Below are positions 51,233 to 60,325 of a DNA stretch of 64,000 nucleotides, one piece after another. The notes beneath the pieces are model-generated. The model did not search any database. It was not told the DNA's origin and was given only the letters and a program-made list of their open reading frames with translations. Each line of letters opens with the position of its first letter. The first letter of the stretch is position 1. This stretch comes from JBBSBL01 sp046330255. Its GTDB lineage: Bacteria > Actinomycetota > Thermoleophilia > Solirubrobacterales > Solirubrobacteraceae. The stretch spans positions 248,001 through 312,000 of the forward strand of contig JAXLTC010000002.1 of NCBI GenBank assembly GCA_046330255.1. The letters are read 5' to 3'. A program made the translations under genes and the position numbers.

Positions 51233-52624
51233 TCAGCTCCCGGCGGCGCGGCGCCGCGCCCAGTCGATCGCCTGCTCGCGCGTGGCCACCTCCCCGGCGA
51301 AGCGCGCCTCCTGGACCCCGGCGAGGAGCTCGCCGACGCGCGGACCGGGCTCGATGCCGAGCGCCTCGGCGAGCTCGTCGCCGCGCACCAGCGGCGCCCG
51401 CGCCGAGTGCGCGGGCCACTCGAGCGCCTCGCCCAGCAGCTCGCCCGCCAGCGCCAGGTGACGCTCGATCGCCTGCTCGGACTTGCGCCCGCGCGTGGCG
51501 AGCCGGTCGGCGACGGACAGGACCGTCACGTCCACCTCCACGGGCTCCGTGGCCCGCAGGTAGCCGTACACCTCGCGCCGGCCCAGCGGGGCGCGGCGTA
51601 TGAGGAAGCCGACGCGCAGGTGGTGACGGGCGAGCCCCGCCACGTGCGCACGTAGGCGCTCGCTCGCGCGCAGGCGCTCGAGCGCGGCGCGCGCCATCTC
51701 CGCGCCACGCTCGTCGTGGCCGGGGAAGCCGACGCGCCCGCCGTCGAAGGTCGTTCGCGTCTGCGGCTTCGCGGCGTCGTGGAAGATGGCACCCAGGCGC
51801 ATCGCCCCCCACCGGGTCAGCCCGTCCGCGAGCGGCTGCGACAGCAGCGCGGCCGCCGGCGCGGCGTGCGGCCCGAGCGGAGCGGGATCGAGCTCGAGCG
51901 CCACCACCTGCGCCAGAACCGCCAGCGTGTGGTCGTGGACGTCGAGATGGTGGTAGTCGCTCTGTCCCACACCGTGCAGAGCGGCGAGCTCGGGAAGCAC
52001 GACCTCGGTGGCCCCGGTCGCCTCCATCAGCGCCATGCCCTCGAGCGGCCGCTCGCTGACGAGCAGCCGCCGCAGCTCGGCGAACACCCGCTCGCCCGCC
52101 GTGGCGCCCAGCCCCGGCGCCCGCGCGTGTGCGGCGGCCACCGTCGCGGGCTCCGGATCGAGGCCCAGCTCGGCCGCGATCCGCGAGAGGCGGAGCACGC
52201 GCAGCGGATCGGCGTCGAACGCCTCGGGCGCGACCATGCGCAGCCGGCGGGCCTCCAGATCCGCGCGCCCGCCCGTGGGATCGACGAGCTCGCCCGTGCC
52301 GAGGGGCTCGGCGATCGCGTTGGCGGTGAAGTCCCGCCGCCGCAGGTCCGCCTCGATCGACCCTCCGGCGAGGGGCACCAGGTCCGCCTGCCAGGCCTGC
52401 CGTGGCGCCACGACGCGCCAGTGCCCGAACTCGCTCGAGAGCGGGAACGCCGTGCCGCCGGCCGCGCTCGCCAGGCTGCGCGCGGCGGCCGCGACGTCGC
52501 CGTCGACGACCAGGTCCAGGTCGGTGGTCTCCCGCCCGAGCAGCGCGTCGCGCACCGCGCCACCCACCAGCCAGGCGCGCCGAGCCGCCAGCGCGGAGCG
52601 GGCGGTCGCGAGCGCGCCGCTCAA
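51233..52624 (-). CDS. cca: CCA tRNA nucleotidyltransferase / poly(A) polymerase family
   Basis: 463 residues. Nucleotidyltransferase head: LVGGAVRDALLGRETTDLDL with the DxD metal site, then RRDFTANAIA and the RIAAELGLDPEP neck helix. A C-terminal HD domain is recognised by HHLDVHDHTL and IFHDAAKP. It adds or repairs CCA ends of tRNAs, needed here because the window's tRNA-Pro gene lacks CCA. The only upstream start that keeps the conserved head is a TTG, 22 bases after the alr stop. Confidence 0.88.
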   Translation of the reverse strand: MSGALATARSALAARRAWLVGGAVRDALLGRETTDLDLVVDGDVAAAARSLASAAGGTAFPLSSEFGHWRVVAPRQAWQADLVPLAGGSIEADLRRRDFTANAIAEPLGTGELVDPTGGRADLEARRLRMVAPEAFDADPLRVLRLSRIAAELGLDPEPATVAAAHARAPGLGATAGERVFAELRRLLVSERPLEGMALMEATGATEVVLPELAALHGVGQSDYHHLDVHDHTLAVLAQVVALELDPAPLGPHAAPAAALLSQPLADGLTRWGAMRLGAIFHDAAKPQTRTTFDGGRVGFPGHDERGAEMARAALERLRASERLRAHVAGLARHHLRVGFLIRRAPLGRREVYGYLRATEPVEVDVTVLSVADRLATRGRKSEQAIERHLALAGELLGEALEWPAHSARAPLVRGDELAEALGIEPGPRVGELLAGVQEARFAGEVATREQAIDWARRRAAGS

Positions 52625-52646
52625 CCGGGGCCCCGCGCCCGCGCGC

Positions 52647-53762
52647 TCACGCCGGGGCGCCGTCCCGCACGTAGCGGCGGGGCACCCGCGTCGAGATCCC
52701 GCACGAGATCTCGTAGTTGATCGTCTCGGCATGGCCGGCCCACTCCTCCGGCAGCATGCGCTCGGCCCCCTGGGCGCCGAGCAGCACCACCTCGTCGCCG
52801 GTGGCGACCGCGGCATCAGCGGGTAGCGCGACCGTGGCGTTGTCCATGCTGACCGTGCCGGCCAGGCGGCATCGCCGGCCGCCCACCAGCACCTCCGCGC
52901 GGTTGCCCAGCAGCCGCGTGACGCCGTCCGCGTAGCCGACCGGAACCGTCGCCAGGAGGCCCGCCTCCTCGGCCACGAAGGTGCGGCCGTAGCCGGCGCT
53001 CTCGCCCGGCTCGACCGGCTTGACGTCGGCCACCCACGAGCGCAGCGCCAGCGCGGGCTCGAGCTCCTGCTCGGCGGGATCGAACCCGAACGGGTCCATG
53101 CCGTAGACCGCGATGCCGCAGCGCACGAGGTCGAAGTGCGTGCCCGGGTCGCGCAGCGTCGCGGCGCTGTTGGCCGCATGCGCGACCGCTCCGGGGGCGA
53201 GCATCCTCACCTCCGCGGCGAACGGCTCGAAGCGCTCGCGCTGGAGGTCCATGAACTCGGGATCGGAGTCGGCGGTCGCGAAATGGGTCATCGCGCCCGC
53301 GAGCTCGAGCCCCGGGGCCGCGAGCACCGCCTCGGCGACCCGGCGGGCCTCGTCCGGATCGCGGGTGCCGAGCCGTCCCATGCCGGTGTCGAGCTTCACG
53401 TGCACGCGCGCGCCGCCGGGCGAGCACGCCGCGAGCGAGTCGACGAACGCCTCGCGCCAGGCGACGACGTCGGCGCCGGCGGCGAGCGCGACCGGCGCCT
53501 CCTCGGCGGTGAGCGCGCCCATCACCAGCAGGCGGCCCTCGATCCCGCCGGCGCGCAGGTCCGCGGCCTCCTGCGCGGTGGCCACCGCCAGCCATTCCGC
53601 CCCCGCCTCCAGCGCGGCGCCGGCGACCGGCACCGCGCCGTGCCCGTAGGCGTCGGCCTTGACCACCGCGCACAGGGCCGCTCCCGGCGCCAGCGCCCGC
53701 TTCAGCCGCGCGCAGTTGCGCTCGACCGCCGCGAGGTCGATCGCCGCCTCGGCCCGGATCAC
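52647..53762 (-). CDS. alr: alanine racemase
   Basis: 371 residues. PLP lysine in AVVKADAYGHGA (Lys35), fold-III barrel motifs KLDTGMGRLG and HFATADS, and the catalytic tyrosine in SAGYGRTF. Converts L- to D-alanine for peptidoglycan. GTG start. Part of the actinobacterial block with nnr, acpS, glmS and glmM. Confidence 0.95.
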   Translation of the reverse strand: MIRAEAAIDLAAVERNCARLKRALAPGAALCAVVKADAYGHGAVPVAGAALEAGAEWLAVATAQEAADLRAGGIEGRLLVMGALTAEEAPVALAAGADVVAWREAFVDSLAACSPGGARVHVKLDTGMGRLGTRDPDEARRVAEAVLAAPGLELAGAMTHFATADSDPEFMDLQRERFEPFAAEVRMLAPGAVAHAANSAATLRDPGTHFDLVRCGIAVYGMDPFGFDPAEQELEPALALRSWVADVKPVEPGESAGYGRTFVAEEAGLLATVPVGYADGVTRLLGNRAEVLVGGRRCRLAGTVSMDNATVALPADAAVATGDEVVLLGAQGAERMLPEEWAGHAETINYEISCGISTRVPRRYVRDGAPA

Positions 53763-53796
53763 CGGGCGCAGCCCCGCTTGCGGGAGGCCCCCATGC

Positions 53797-54255
53797 TCAG
53801 GAGGTGAGCGCGTCGAGCACGTCGACGCGGGTCACCACGCCCACGACCCGCCCGTCGGAGTCGACGACCGGAAGCCTGTTGTGCTTGTGCTCGGCGATCA
53901 GCCGCGCTGCCTCCTTCACGGGGGCGTCCGGCGCGACCGTCACCGGGTCCGCCGTCATCATCTGGCGCACGTTGGAGGCCAGCGCCTTCTTGACCCGCGC
54001 CTCGAAGTGCTTGGTCGACTCCAGCCAGATGATCCCGCCCATGATGTCGATGTGGTGCGGGAGGTGGATGTCCGCGGCCTCGTCGCGCAGGACCAGGTCG
54101 GACTCGGTCACGATCCCGATGCAGCGGCCGTCCCCGTTGACCACGGGGACGCCGGGAAGGTCGTTCTCGCGCAGCGTGTCGATCGCCGCGCTGATCTCGT
54201 CCTCGGGGCGGACCGTGACGACCCTCTTGTCCATGATATCGGCGACCGTCGCCAT
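53797..54255 (-). CDS. CBS-domain pair protein (with inserted helix)
   Basis: 152 residues, two CBS domains (about 3-60 and 92-150) with ADIMDKRVVTVRPEDEI and VTVAPDAPVKEAARLI. A roughly 25-residue insertion (HLPHHIDIMGGIIWLESTKH) lies between them, as in many two-CBS proteins with BON or membrane contacts. Binds adenine nucleotides by family. TAGGCT lies 7 nt before the ATG, so it is independently transcribed between nnr and alr. Confidence 0.87.
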   Translation of the reverse strand: MATVADIMDKRVVTVRPEDEISAAIDTLRENDLPGVPVVNGDGRCIGIVTESDLVLRDEAADIHLPHHIDIMGGIIWLESTKHFEARVKKALASNVRQMMTADPVTVAPDAPVKEAARLIAEHKHNRLPVVDSDGRVVGVVTRVDVLDALTS

Positions 54256-54262
54256 CCGCCTG

Positions 54263-54268
54263 AGCCTA
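54263..54268 (-). promoter_or_regulatory. -10 hexamer TAGGCT, leaderless start
   Basis: Minus-strand TAGGCT, 7 nt before the ATG at 54255; it overlaps the 3' end of nnr. Confidence 0.45.
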
Positions 54269-55786
54269 TCGGGCGAGCGCTGCCGGGAGGCGCGCCGCGA
54301 CGTCGGAGGCGAGCACGCCCTCGGACCCGGTCTCCGCCGCCGCCAGCCGCCCGGCGCGCACGTGCGCGAGCACGGCGGCGCAGGCCGCAGCCCACGGCTC
54401 CATGCGCTTGGCGAGCAGCGCGGCGACGGTGCCCGAGAGCACGTCGCCGGTGCCGGCCGTGGCGAGCGCCGGCGCGCCCCCCGGGCTCACGGCGACCCTG
54501 CCGTCCGGGTGCGCGACCAGCGTGTCGTCGCCCTTGAGCACGAGCACCGCCCGCGCGGCGGCGGCGGCCTCGCGCGCCAGCGCGAGCCGGTGCGCGAGCA
54601 CCTCGTCGCCGTCGCAGCCGAGCAGCCGCGCGAGCTCGCCTCCGTGCGGCGTGAGGATCGTCGGCGCGTCGCGGGCGGCGAGGTCCGCGAGGCGGCCCGC
54701 GTGCGCGTTCAGCCCGTCGGCGTCGAGCACGAGCGGCAGCGCGCTGCGCGCCGCCGCCGCCCGCGCCAACTCGGCGGCGGGGCCGGAGCGCCCGAGGCCG
54801 GGGCCCAGCACCAGCGCGTCCTCGCGCCCGTCGCGCGCGAGCAGCGCGCCGAGCGCCTCGGTGCTCAACCCGCCCTCGCGCTCCGCGAGCGGAAGGGTCA
54901 TGACCTCGAGCAGCCGGGTGGAGAGGATCTGGTCGAGCGAGGCCGGGACCGCGGCGGTGACGTAGCCGGCCCCCGCGCGCGCCGCCGCCAGCGCGGCCAG
55001 CGCCGGGGCGCCGGAGAGGCCGGTCGACCCGCCGCAGACCAGCACGCTGCCGGCCGTGAACTTGGTCGAGTCGGCCCCCCGCCGCGGCACCAAATCCAGC
55101 ACGCGCGGCGTGATCAGGCCGATCGCCGCCTCCCCGGGCGCGCCGCGCGGAATGCCGATGTCGACAACGGTGAGCGCTCCGGCCAGCCGCTTTCCCGGGG
55201 CGATCCACAACCCGGGCTTCGCGGCGGCGAACGTCACGGTCGCGTCCGCCGCCACCGCGGCGCCCGCCGCCTCGCCGGTGGACGCGTCCACGCCGCTCGG
55301 CACGTCGCACGCGACCACCGCGACGCCCGCCTCGCCCGCCGCGTTGACGGCCGCGATCGCGCCGGCGACGGGCTCGCGCGGGGCGCCCGAGAACCCGGTG
55401 CCGAGCATCGCGTCGACGACGGCCGCGGCACCGTCCAGAGCCGCCGCCTCGAAGCGGTCCGGCGGCTCGCCGGGCAGCCGCTCGAGGTTGGCGGCCGCGT
55501 CGCCCCGCCACCCGGCCGGGTCGCCCAGCGCGAGGACGTCCACCTCGCGGCCGAGCCCGCGCAGCAGCCGCGCCGCCACGAGCCCGTCCCCGCCGTTGTT
55601 GCCCGTTCCGGCGACCACGACCACCCGCCCCGTGGGCGCGCGCGCGGCGACCGCCTCGGCCAGCCCGGCGCCGGCCCGCTCCATGAGCTCGAGACCCGGG
55701 ATGCCCAGCTCCTCGATCGCCCAGCGGTCGGCCGCCCGCTGCTCGGCCGCCCCGGGCAGGGGGTCGAGCCAGCCGGGCAGCGTCAC
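54266..55786 (-). CDS. nnr: bifunctional NAD(P)H-hydrate epimerase/dehydratase
   Basis: 506 residues. N-terminal YjeF epimerase domain (about 1-215) with GTGNNGGDG; C-terminal ribokinase-like dehydratase domain (about 225-500) with ILTPHGGELARLLG and AGTGDVLSG. Repairs damaged NAD(P)HX using ADP or ATP. GTG overlaps the acpS stop by 4 bases. Confidence 0.95.
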   Translation of the reverse strand: MTLPGWLDPLPGAAEQRAADRWAIEELGIPGLELMERAGAGLAEAVAARAPTGRVVVVAGTGNNGGDGLVAARLLRGLGREVDVLALGDPAGWRGDAAANLERLPGEPPDRFEAAALDGAAAVVDAMLGTGFSGAPREPVAGAIAAVNAAGEAGVAVVACDVPSGVDASTGEAAGAAVAADATVTFAAAKPGLWIAPGKRLAGALTVVDIGIPRGAPGEAAIGLITPRVLDLVPRRGADSTKFTAGSVLVCGGSTGLSGAPALAALAAARAGAGYVTAAVPASLDQILSTRLLEVMTLPLAEREGGLSTEALGALLARDGREDALVLGPGLGRSGPAAELARAAAARSALPLVLDADGLNAHAGRLADLAARDAPTILTPHGGELARLLGCDGDEVLAHRLALAREAAAAARAVLVLKGDDTLVAHPDGRVAVSPGGAPALATAGTGDVLSGTVAALLAKRMEPWAAACAAVLAHVRAGRLAAAETGSEGVLASDVAARLPAALAR

Positions 55787-56136
55787 GCCGCCACCGCCAC
55801 GGCCGCCGCATCGCGGCGGGTGTGGGTCAGCGAGAGCTCGACCTCCACGCCAAGCTCCGCGGCTCGGGCCGCCGCGGCGCCCCGGAGCCGGACCCCCGGC
55901 GGGCCCCCGGAGCCCGTGACCTCGATCTCCTGCGGGCGCAGGACCTCGAGCCCGAGCGCCTTCGTCACCGCCTCCTTCGCGCAGAACCGCGCCGCGAGGT
56001 GCTGGCCGGGACGTGCGCGCGAGGCGGCGTAGGATCGTTCGCCCGCGGTGAACAGCCGTGCGGCGAGCCGCGGGCGTCGCTCCAGCGCGCGCTCGAATCG
56101 CTCGATCTCGACCAGGTCGACGCCGACCCCGCTCAC
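55783..56136 (-). CDS. acpS: holo-[acyl-carrier-protein] synthase
   Basis: 117 residues. VGVDLVEIERF near the N-terminus (magnesium aspartate) and FCAKEAVTKALG (catalytic glutamate/lysine) define the phosphopantetheinyl transferase. It activates ACP for fatty-acid synthesis. GTG start, 7 nt from TAGCAT, indicating its own promoter just after glmS. Confidence 0.94.
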   Translation of the reverse strand: MSGVGVDLVEIERFERALERRPRLAARLFTAGERSYAASRARPGQHLAARFCAKEAVTKALGLEVLRPQEIEVTGSGGPPGVRLRGAAAARAAELGVEVELSLTHTRRDAAAVAVAA

Positions 56137-56143
56137 CGGGCCG

Positions 56144-56149
56144 ATGCTA
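56144..56149 (-). promoter_or_regulatory. -10 hexamer TAGCAT, leaderless start
   Basis: Minus-strand TAGCAT, 7 nt before the acpS GTG at 56136. Confidence 0.45.
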
Positions 56150-56155
56150 GCGGCG

Positions 56156-58027
56156 CTACTCGACCGTGACCGTCTTGGCGAGGTTGCGCGGCTGGTCCAC
56201 GTTGCGCCCGCGCAGGCGGGCGATGTGGTAGGCGAGCAGCTGGAGAGGGATGACGGCCAGCACCGGGGAGAGCATCCAGTGCGTCCGGGGCACCTCGACC
56301 ACCTCCTCGGCGTGCTCGCGCGTAGCCTCGTCACCGGCGGTGGTGATCGCGATGACGTGGGCGCCGCGGGCGCGCACCTCCTGCATGTTCGAGGCGACCT
56401 TCTCCAGCACCGGCGACTCGGTCGCGACGCAGACGACCGGCGTGCGCTCGTCCAGCAGCGCGATCGGCCCGTGCTTCATCTCGCCCGCCGCATAGGCGTC
56501 GCACGCGACATAGGAGATCTCCTTGAGCTTCAGCGCGCCCTCGAGCGCCACCGGCAGGCCGACGTGGCGGCCCAGGTAGAGGAAGAACTCGGAGTCCCGG
56601 AAGCGCTCGGCGATCGAGCGCGCGGCGTCGTCCGAGCCGGCGATCACGTCCTCGACGTGGTGCGGCAGCCGCTTCACCTCGCCGACCAGCTCCGCGAGCG
56701 CCGCCGGCTCGAGCGTCCCGCGCAGCTCGGCCAGTCGCAGGGCAAGCAGGTAGACCGCGGCGACCTGGCTCGTGAACGTCTTCGTCGCGGCCACGCCGAT
56801 CTCGAGGCCGGCGCGGGTATAGAGGACGCCGTCGGACTCCTGCTCCGCCTGCGACCCCATGACGTTGGTCAGCGCGAGCACGGTCGCCCCCCGCTCGCGC
56901 GCCAGCCGCATCGCGGCCAGCGTGTCGCGGGTCTCGCCCGACTGCGAGATCCCGATCACGAGATCGCCGGGTTCGACCACGGGGTTGCGGTAGCGGTACT
57001 CCGAGGCGAGGTCCATCTCGACCGGGACGCGCGCCCACTCCTCGATCGCGTAGCGGCCGATCAGGCCCGCGTGATAGGAGGTTCCGCACGCCACGACCAC
57101 GATCCGGCGCGTGGCGCGCAGCCGCTCGTCGTCGATCGCGCCCAGGTCTCCCAGGTCCACCCCGTCCCCGCGCGCGGTCCGGTCGGCGACGGTCTCCGCG
57201 ACGGCGTCCGCCTGCTCGTGGATCTCCTTGAGCATGAACGTGTCGTAGCCGCCCTTCTCGGCGGTCTCGGCGTCCCAGTCGACCTCCACCACCGCCCGTT
57301 CCCTGGGCGTGCCCTCGGCGCCCGAGAACTCGGCCCCGCCGGGGCGGATCGCGACGATCTCGCCGTCCTCGATGTACTGGACGCGCCGGGTCTCGGCAAG
57401 GAACGCGGGCACGGCGGAGGCGAAGAACGCCTCGTCGTCCCCGATGCCGACCACCAGCGGGCACTCGCGGCGGGCGCCGACCAGCAGGCCCGGGTCGTCC
57501 GCCGACATCGCGACGAACGCGAAGTGGCCCTCCAGCTCGAGGTACGCCGCGCGGACCGCCTCGGCGAGGTCGCCGGCGTAGTGGCGGGCGACCAGGTGCG
57601 CGATCACCTCGGCGTCGGTCTCGGAGCTGAAGACGGCGCCACCGGCCTGGAGCTCGCGCTTGAGCGCGACGAAGTTCTCGACGATGCCGTTGACGACGAT
57701 GTGGATCCGGTCGGCGGTGTCCGAGTGAGGGTGCGCGTTCTCCTCGGTCACCTTGCCGTGCGTGGCCCAGCGCGTGTGCCCGATGCCGGTGCCTGGCTCC
57801 CACTCGGCGACCGCGACGGGCGGCTCGCCGGGGGCCGCCCCGGATTGGGCCTCCATCGCCCCGCGCAGCGCCGCGAGGTTCCCGACCGCGCGCACCGAGC
57901 GGATCGCGCCGTGCTCTAGCACCGAGATGCCGGCCGAGTCGTAGCCGCGGTACTCGAGCTTCTCGAGGCCCGCGAGGACGAGGTCGCGAACGGGCCGGGC
58001 GCCGACATAGCCGACGATGCCGCACAT
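56156..58027 (-). CDS. glmS: glutamine-fructose-6-phosphate aminotransferase (isomerizing)
   Basis: 623 residues. Catalytic Cys follows the initiator Met (MCGIVGYVG); the glutaminase domain is followed by two SIS isomerase domains (SQSGETRDT is the sugar-phosphate loop) and a conserved C-terminal tail AKTVTVE. Makes glucosamine-6-phosphate for peptidoglycan. A TACACT hexamer at 58099-58104 and AGGTTCCCC before the ATG suggest a separate promoter with a roughly 65-nt leader. No glmS ribozyme is evident in the 112-base gap. Confidence 0.96.
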   Translation of the reverse strand: MCGIVGYVGARPVRDLVLAGLEKLEYRGYDSAGISVLEHGAIRSVRAVGNLAALRGAMEAQSGAAPGEPPVAVAEWEPGTGIGHTRWATHGKVTEENAHPHSDTADRIHIVVNGIVENFVALKRELQAGGAVFSSETDAEVIAHLVARHYAGDLAEAVRAAYLELEGHFAFVAMSADDPGLLVGARRECPLVVGIGDDEAFFASAVPAFLAETRRVQYIEDGEIVAIRPGGAEFSGAEGTPRERAVVEVDWDAETAEKGGYDTFMLKEIHEQADAVAETVADRTARGDGVDLGDLGAIDDERLRATRRIVVVACGTSYHAGLIGRYAIEEWARVPVEMDLASEYRYRNPVVEPGDLVIGISQSGETRDTLAAMRLARERGATVLALTNVMGSQAEQESDGVLYTRAGLEIGVAATKTFTSQVAAVYLLALRLAELRGTLEPAALAELVGEVKRLPHHVEDVIAGSDDAARSIAERFRDSEFFLYLGRHVGLPVALEGALKLKEISYVACDAYAAGEMKHGPIALLDERTPVVCVATESPVLEKVASNMQEVRARGAHVIAITTAGDEATREHAEEVVEVPRTHWMLSPVLAVIPLQLLAYHIARLRGRNVDQPRNLAKTVTVE

Positions 58028-58139
58028 GGGGAACCTCCGTGGAACGCATCGGGCGGCGCGATCCGCGCGCCCGTCCCCGCATTCGCCGGGAGCGATCGAG
58101 TGTAGCGGCGGGCAGGGCGCCCGCCCGCGCGGAACTGGA

Positions 58140-59477
58140 CTACCGGTCAGGGCCCGCGGAGGCGCCCAGCGACTCCTCCACCAGCCCGGCCAGCCGGTCG
58201 CAGACCTCGCCGGCCTCCTCGTCGGTCGGCGCCTCGACCATCACGCGGACGAGCGGCTCGGTGCCGCTGGGGCGCACCAGCACCCGGCCGCGGCCCTCCA
58301 GCGCCGCCGACTCCGCGGCGATCGCCTCCTGGAGGGGCCCCGCGGACGCGAGCGCCCCGCGGTCTCGGACCCTCACGCCGACGAGCCGCTGCGGGAGCTT
58401 CTCCATGCCGCCGCGGTCGGCCAGATCGCGGTCGCCGAGCGCCTCCAGCGTGAGCAGCGCCGTCGCGATGCCGTCCCCGGAGGGCGCGAACCCCAGCTCG
58501 ATCACGTGCCCGGACTGCTCGCCGCCGAACGTCCAGCCGCGCCCGCGCAGGGCCTCCAGCACGTAGCGGTCGCCGACCGCCGTGGTGGCGACCTCGATCC
58601 CGGCCGCGTCCATCGCGGAGTGGAAGCCGTAGTTGGCCATCACCGTGACCGCGACGCCGTTCCCGCTGAGCCTGCCCGTGTCGCGGAGGTGCAGGGCGCC
58701 CAGCGCCAGGATCTCGTCGCCGTCGACGACCGCCCCGTCACGGTCGGCCGCCAGCACCCGGTCGCCGTCGCCGTCGAACGCAAAGCCCGCGTCGAAGTCG
58801 CCGGCGGCGGTCGCGGCGGCAAGGACCTCCACGTGCGTGGAGCCGCAGCCCTCGTTGATGTTGCGCCCGTCCGGGGAGGCCGCGATCGCCTCGATGCTGG
58901 CCCCCAGGCGGCGGAAGATCTCGGGCGCGGCCCTGAACGTCGCGCCGTTAGCGCAGTCCAGGAGAATCCGGCGGCCGGCGAGGTCGAGCCCCTGGAAGCG
59001 CTCGTGCAGCGCGCGCAGGTAGTCCTCGAGGGTGCCGTGCATGGCCGTGACGCGCCCGGGCTGCGCGGCGGACGGGGAATCGGTGCCCAGCACCGCCTCG
59101 ATCTGCGCCTCGGCCTCGTCGGACAGCTTGTCGCCGTCGGCCGCGAAGAACTTCACCCCGTTGTCGGCGAACGGATTGTGCGAGGCGGAGATCACGACCC
59201 CCAGGTCGAGCCCGTGCCGGGAGATCAGCAGCGGCGCGGCGGGCGTCGGCAGCACCCCGCCGAGCAGCGCCCGCCCACCGCCCGCGGCGATCCCCGCCGC
59301 GACGGCGGCCTCCAGCATCTCGCCCGACTCGCGCGTGTCGCGGATGACCAGAACCTGCGGGCGCGCGGCTCGCAGGCCGGTGGTCGCCGCCTTCCCGAGG
59401 GCGAGCACCAGTTCCGGCGTCAGGACCTCGCCGACGGGGCCACGGACGCCGTCCGTGCCGAACAGCCTGCGCCCCAC
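58140..59477 (-). CDS. glmM: phosphoglucosamine mutase
   Basis: 445 residues. Phosphoserine loop ISASHNP, metal loop FDGDGDR and sugar-binding GEQSGH are intact, as is the N-terminal LFGTDGVRG. Converts glucosamine-6-phosphate to glucosamine-1-phosphate. GTG start 11 bases after rpsI. Confidence 0.96.
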   Translation of the reverse strand: MGRRLFGTDGVRGPVGEVLTPELVLALGKAATTGLRAARPQVLVIRDTRESGEMLEAAVAAGIAAGGGRALLGGVLPTPAAPLLISRHGLDLGVVISASHNPFADNGVKFFAADGDKLSDEAEAQIEAVLGTDSPSAAQPGRVTAMHGTLEDYLRALHERFQGLDLAGRRILLDCANGATFRAAPEIFRRLGASIEAIAASPDGRNINEGCGSTHVEVLAAATAAGDFDAGFAFDGDGDRVLAADRDGAVVDGDEILALGALHLRDTGRLSGNGVAVTVMANYGFHSAMDAAGIEVATTAVGDRYVLEALRGRGWTFGGEQSGHVIELGFAPSGDGIATALLTLEALGDRDLADRGGMEKLPQRLVGVRVRDRGALASAGPLQEAIAAESAALEGRGRVLVRPSGTEPLVRVMVEAPTDEEAGEVCDRLAGLVEESLGASAGPDR

Positions 59478-59488
59478 GACGGCGCGAC

Positions 59489-60325
59489 CTAGCGCTTGGA
59501 GAACTGCGGCCGCTTGCGGGCCTTCTTGAGCCCGGCCTTCTTGCGCTCCTTGCGGCGCGGGTCGCGCGTCAGGAAGCCGCGGCGCTTGAGCTCGCCGCGG
59601 AGGTTCGGATCGGCCTCGAGCAGCGCGCGCGCGATGCCGTGACGCAGGGCTCCCGCCTGCGAGGAGACGCCGCCGCCGTGGATCTTCGCGGTCACGTCCA
59701 TCCGGCTCTCGTACCCGACCGTCTCCAGCGGCTGGCAGATCACACGCTGGAGCGTGAGCCGCGGGAAGAACACCTCGAGCGAGCGCTCGTTGATCGTGTA
59801 GGCGCCCGATCCGGGCGTGAGCACCACGCGTGCCACCGCGCTCTTGCGCTTGCCGGTGGCGGCGTAGGTCGCCCCCTTTGCGAGGTCGATGGCGACCTCG
59901 GCGATCGGCCGCTCCTCGACCACGTCCTGCTCGCCCTCGGGTTCCGCGGTCGCCGGCTCGGCCGCGCCGTCCTCGACCGGAGCGCCCGCCTCCGGCTCCT
60001 CGCCGGGCAGCGCCTCGTGGCCCTCCGGCACGATGTCGGGCTCGAGGTCGGCGCCGGGAATCGCGGGCTTCTCGCGCGGCGCCTCGGCCTCCGGTCGCTC
60101 GCCGGCGCCGGGCGCCTGCTGCGCCTCGGCCTCCGGCGCCGTGGGCGCCTCGGCCTCGGGCGCCGGGGCCTCCACAGGCGCCTCGGCCTGCGCGGGCGCC
60201 TCGGCCTCCGCCGGCGTCTCCGCCTGCGGGGTCTCGGCCTGCGCGGGCGCCTCGGCCTCCGCCGGCGTCTCCGCCTGCGGGGTCTCGGGCTCGCGCGGCT
60301 CGTCGGTCGGCGGCTGCTCGGTCAC
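59489..60325 (-). CDS. rpsI: 30S ribosomal protein S9 with a long acidic N-terminal extension
   Basis: 278 residues against about 130 in most bacteria. The S9 domain starts near residue 153 (TYAATGKRKSAVARV) and ends with the canonical basic KKARKRPQFSKR tail that reaches the decoding site. Residues 1-152 are Pro/Glu/Ala-rich, with a 17-residue unit ETPQAETPAEAEAPAQA at 14-30 and again at 31-47, and should be disordered and acidic. GTG overlaps the rplM stop by 4 bases, so this long start is the natural coupled one. Confidence 0.9.
   Translation of the reverse strand: MTEQPPTDEPREPETPQAETPAEAEAPAQAETPQAETPAEAEAPAQAEAPVEAPAPEAEAPTAPEAEAQQAPGAGERPEAEAPREKPAIPGADLEPDIVPEGHEALPGEEPEAGAPVEDGAAEPATAEPEGEQDVVEERPIAEVAIDLAKGATYAATGKRKSAVARVVLTPGSGAYTINERSLEVFFPRLTLQRVICQPLETVGYESRMDVTAKIHGGGVSSQAGALRHGIARALLEADPNLRGELKRRGFLTRDPRRKERKKAGLKKARKRPQFSKR
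60183..60284 (-). repeat. two tandem 51-bp units inside rpsI
   Basis: Units 60183-60233 and 60234-60284 are essentially identical in DNA, encoding the two 17-residue repeats of the S9 extension. Identity at third codon positions argues for recent duplication rather than old conserved repeats. Confidence 0.75.

Noticed and set aside
58028..58139. A glmS ribozyme upstream of glmS.
   Set aside because: The 112-base gap is too short and lacks the conserved core; only a promoter-like hexamer and a ribosome-binding site are visible.
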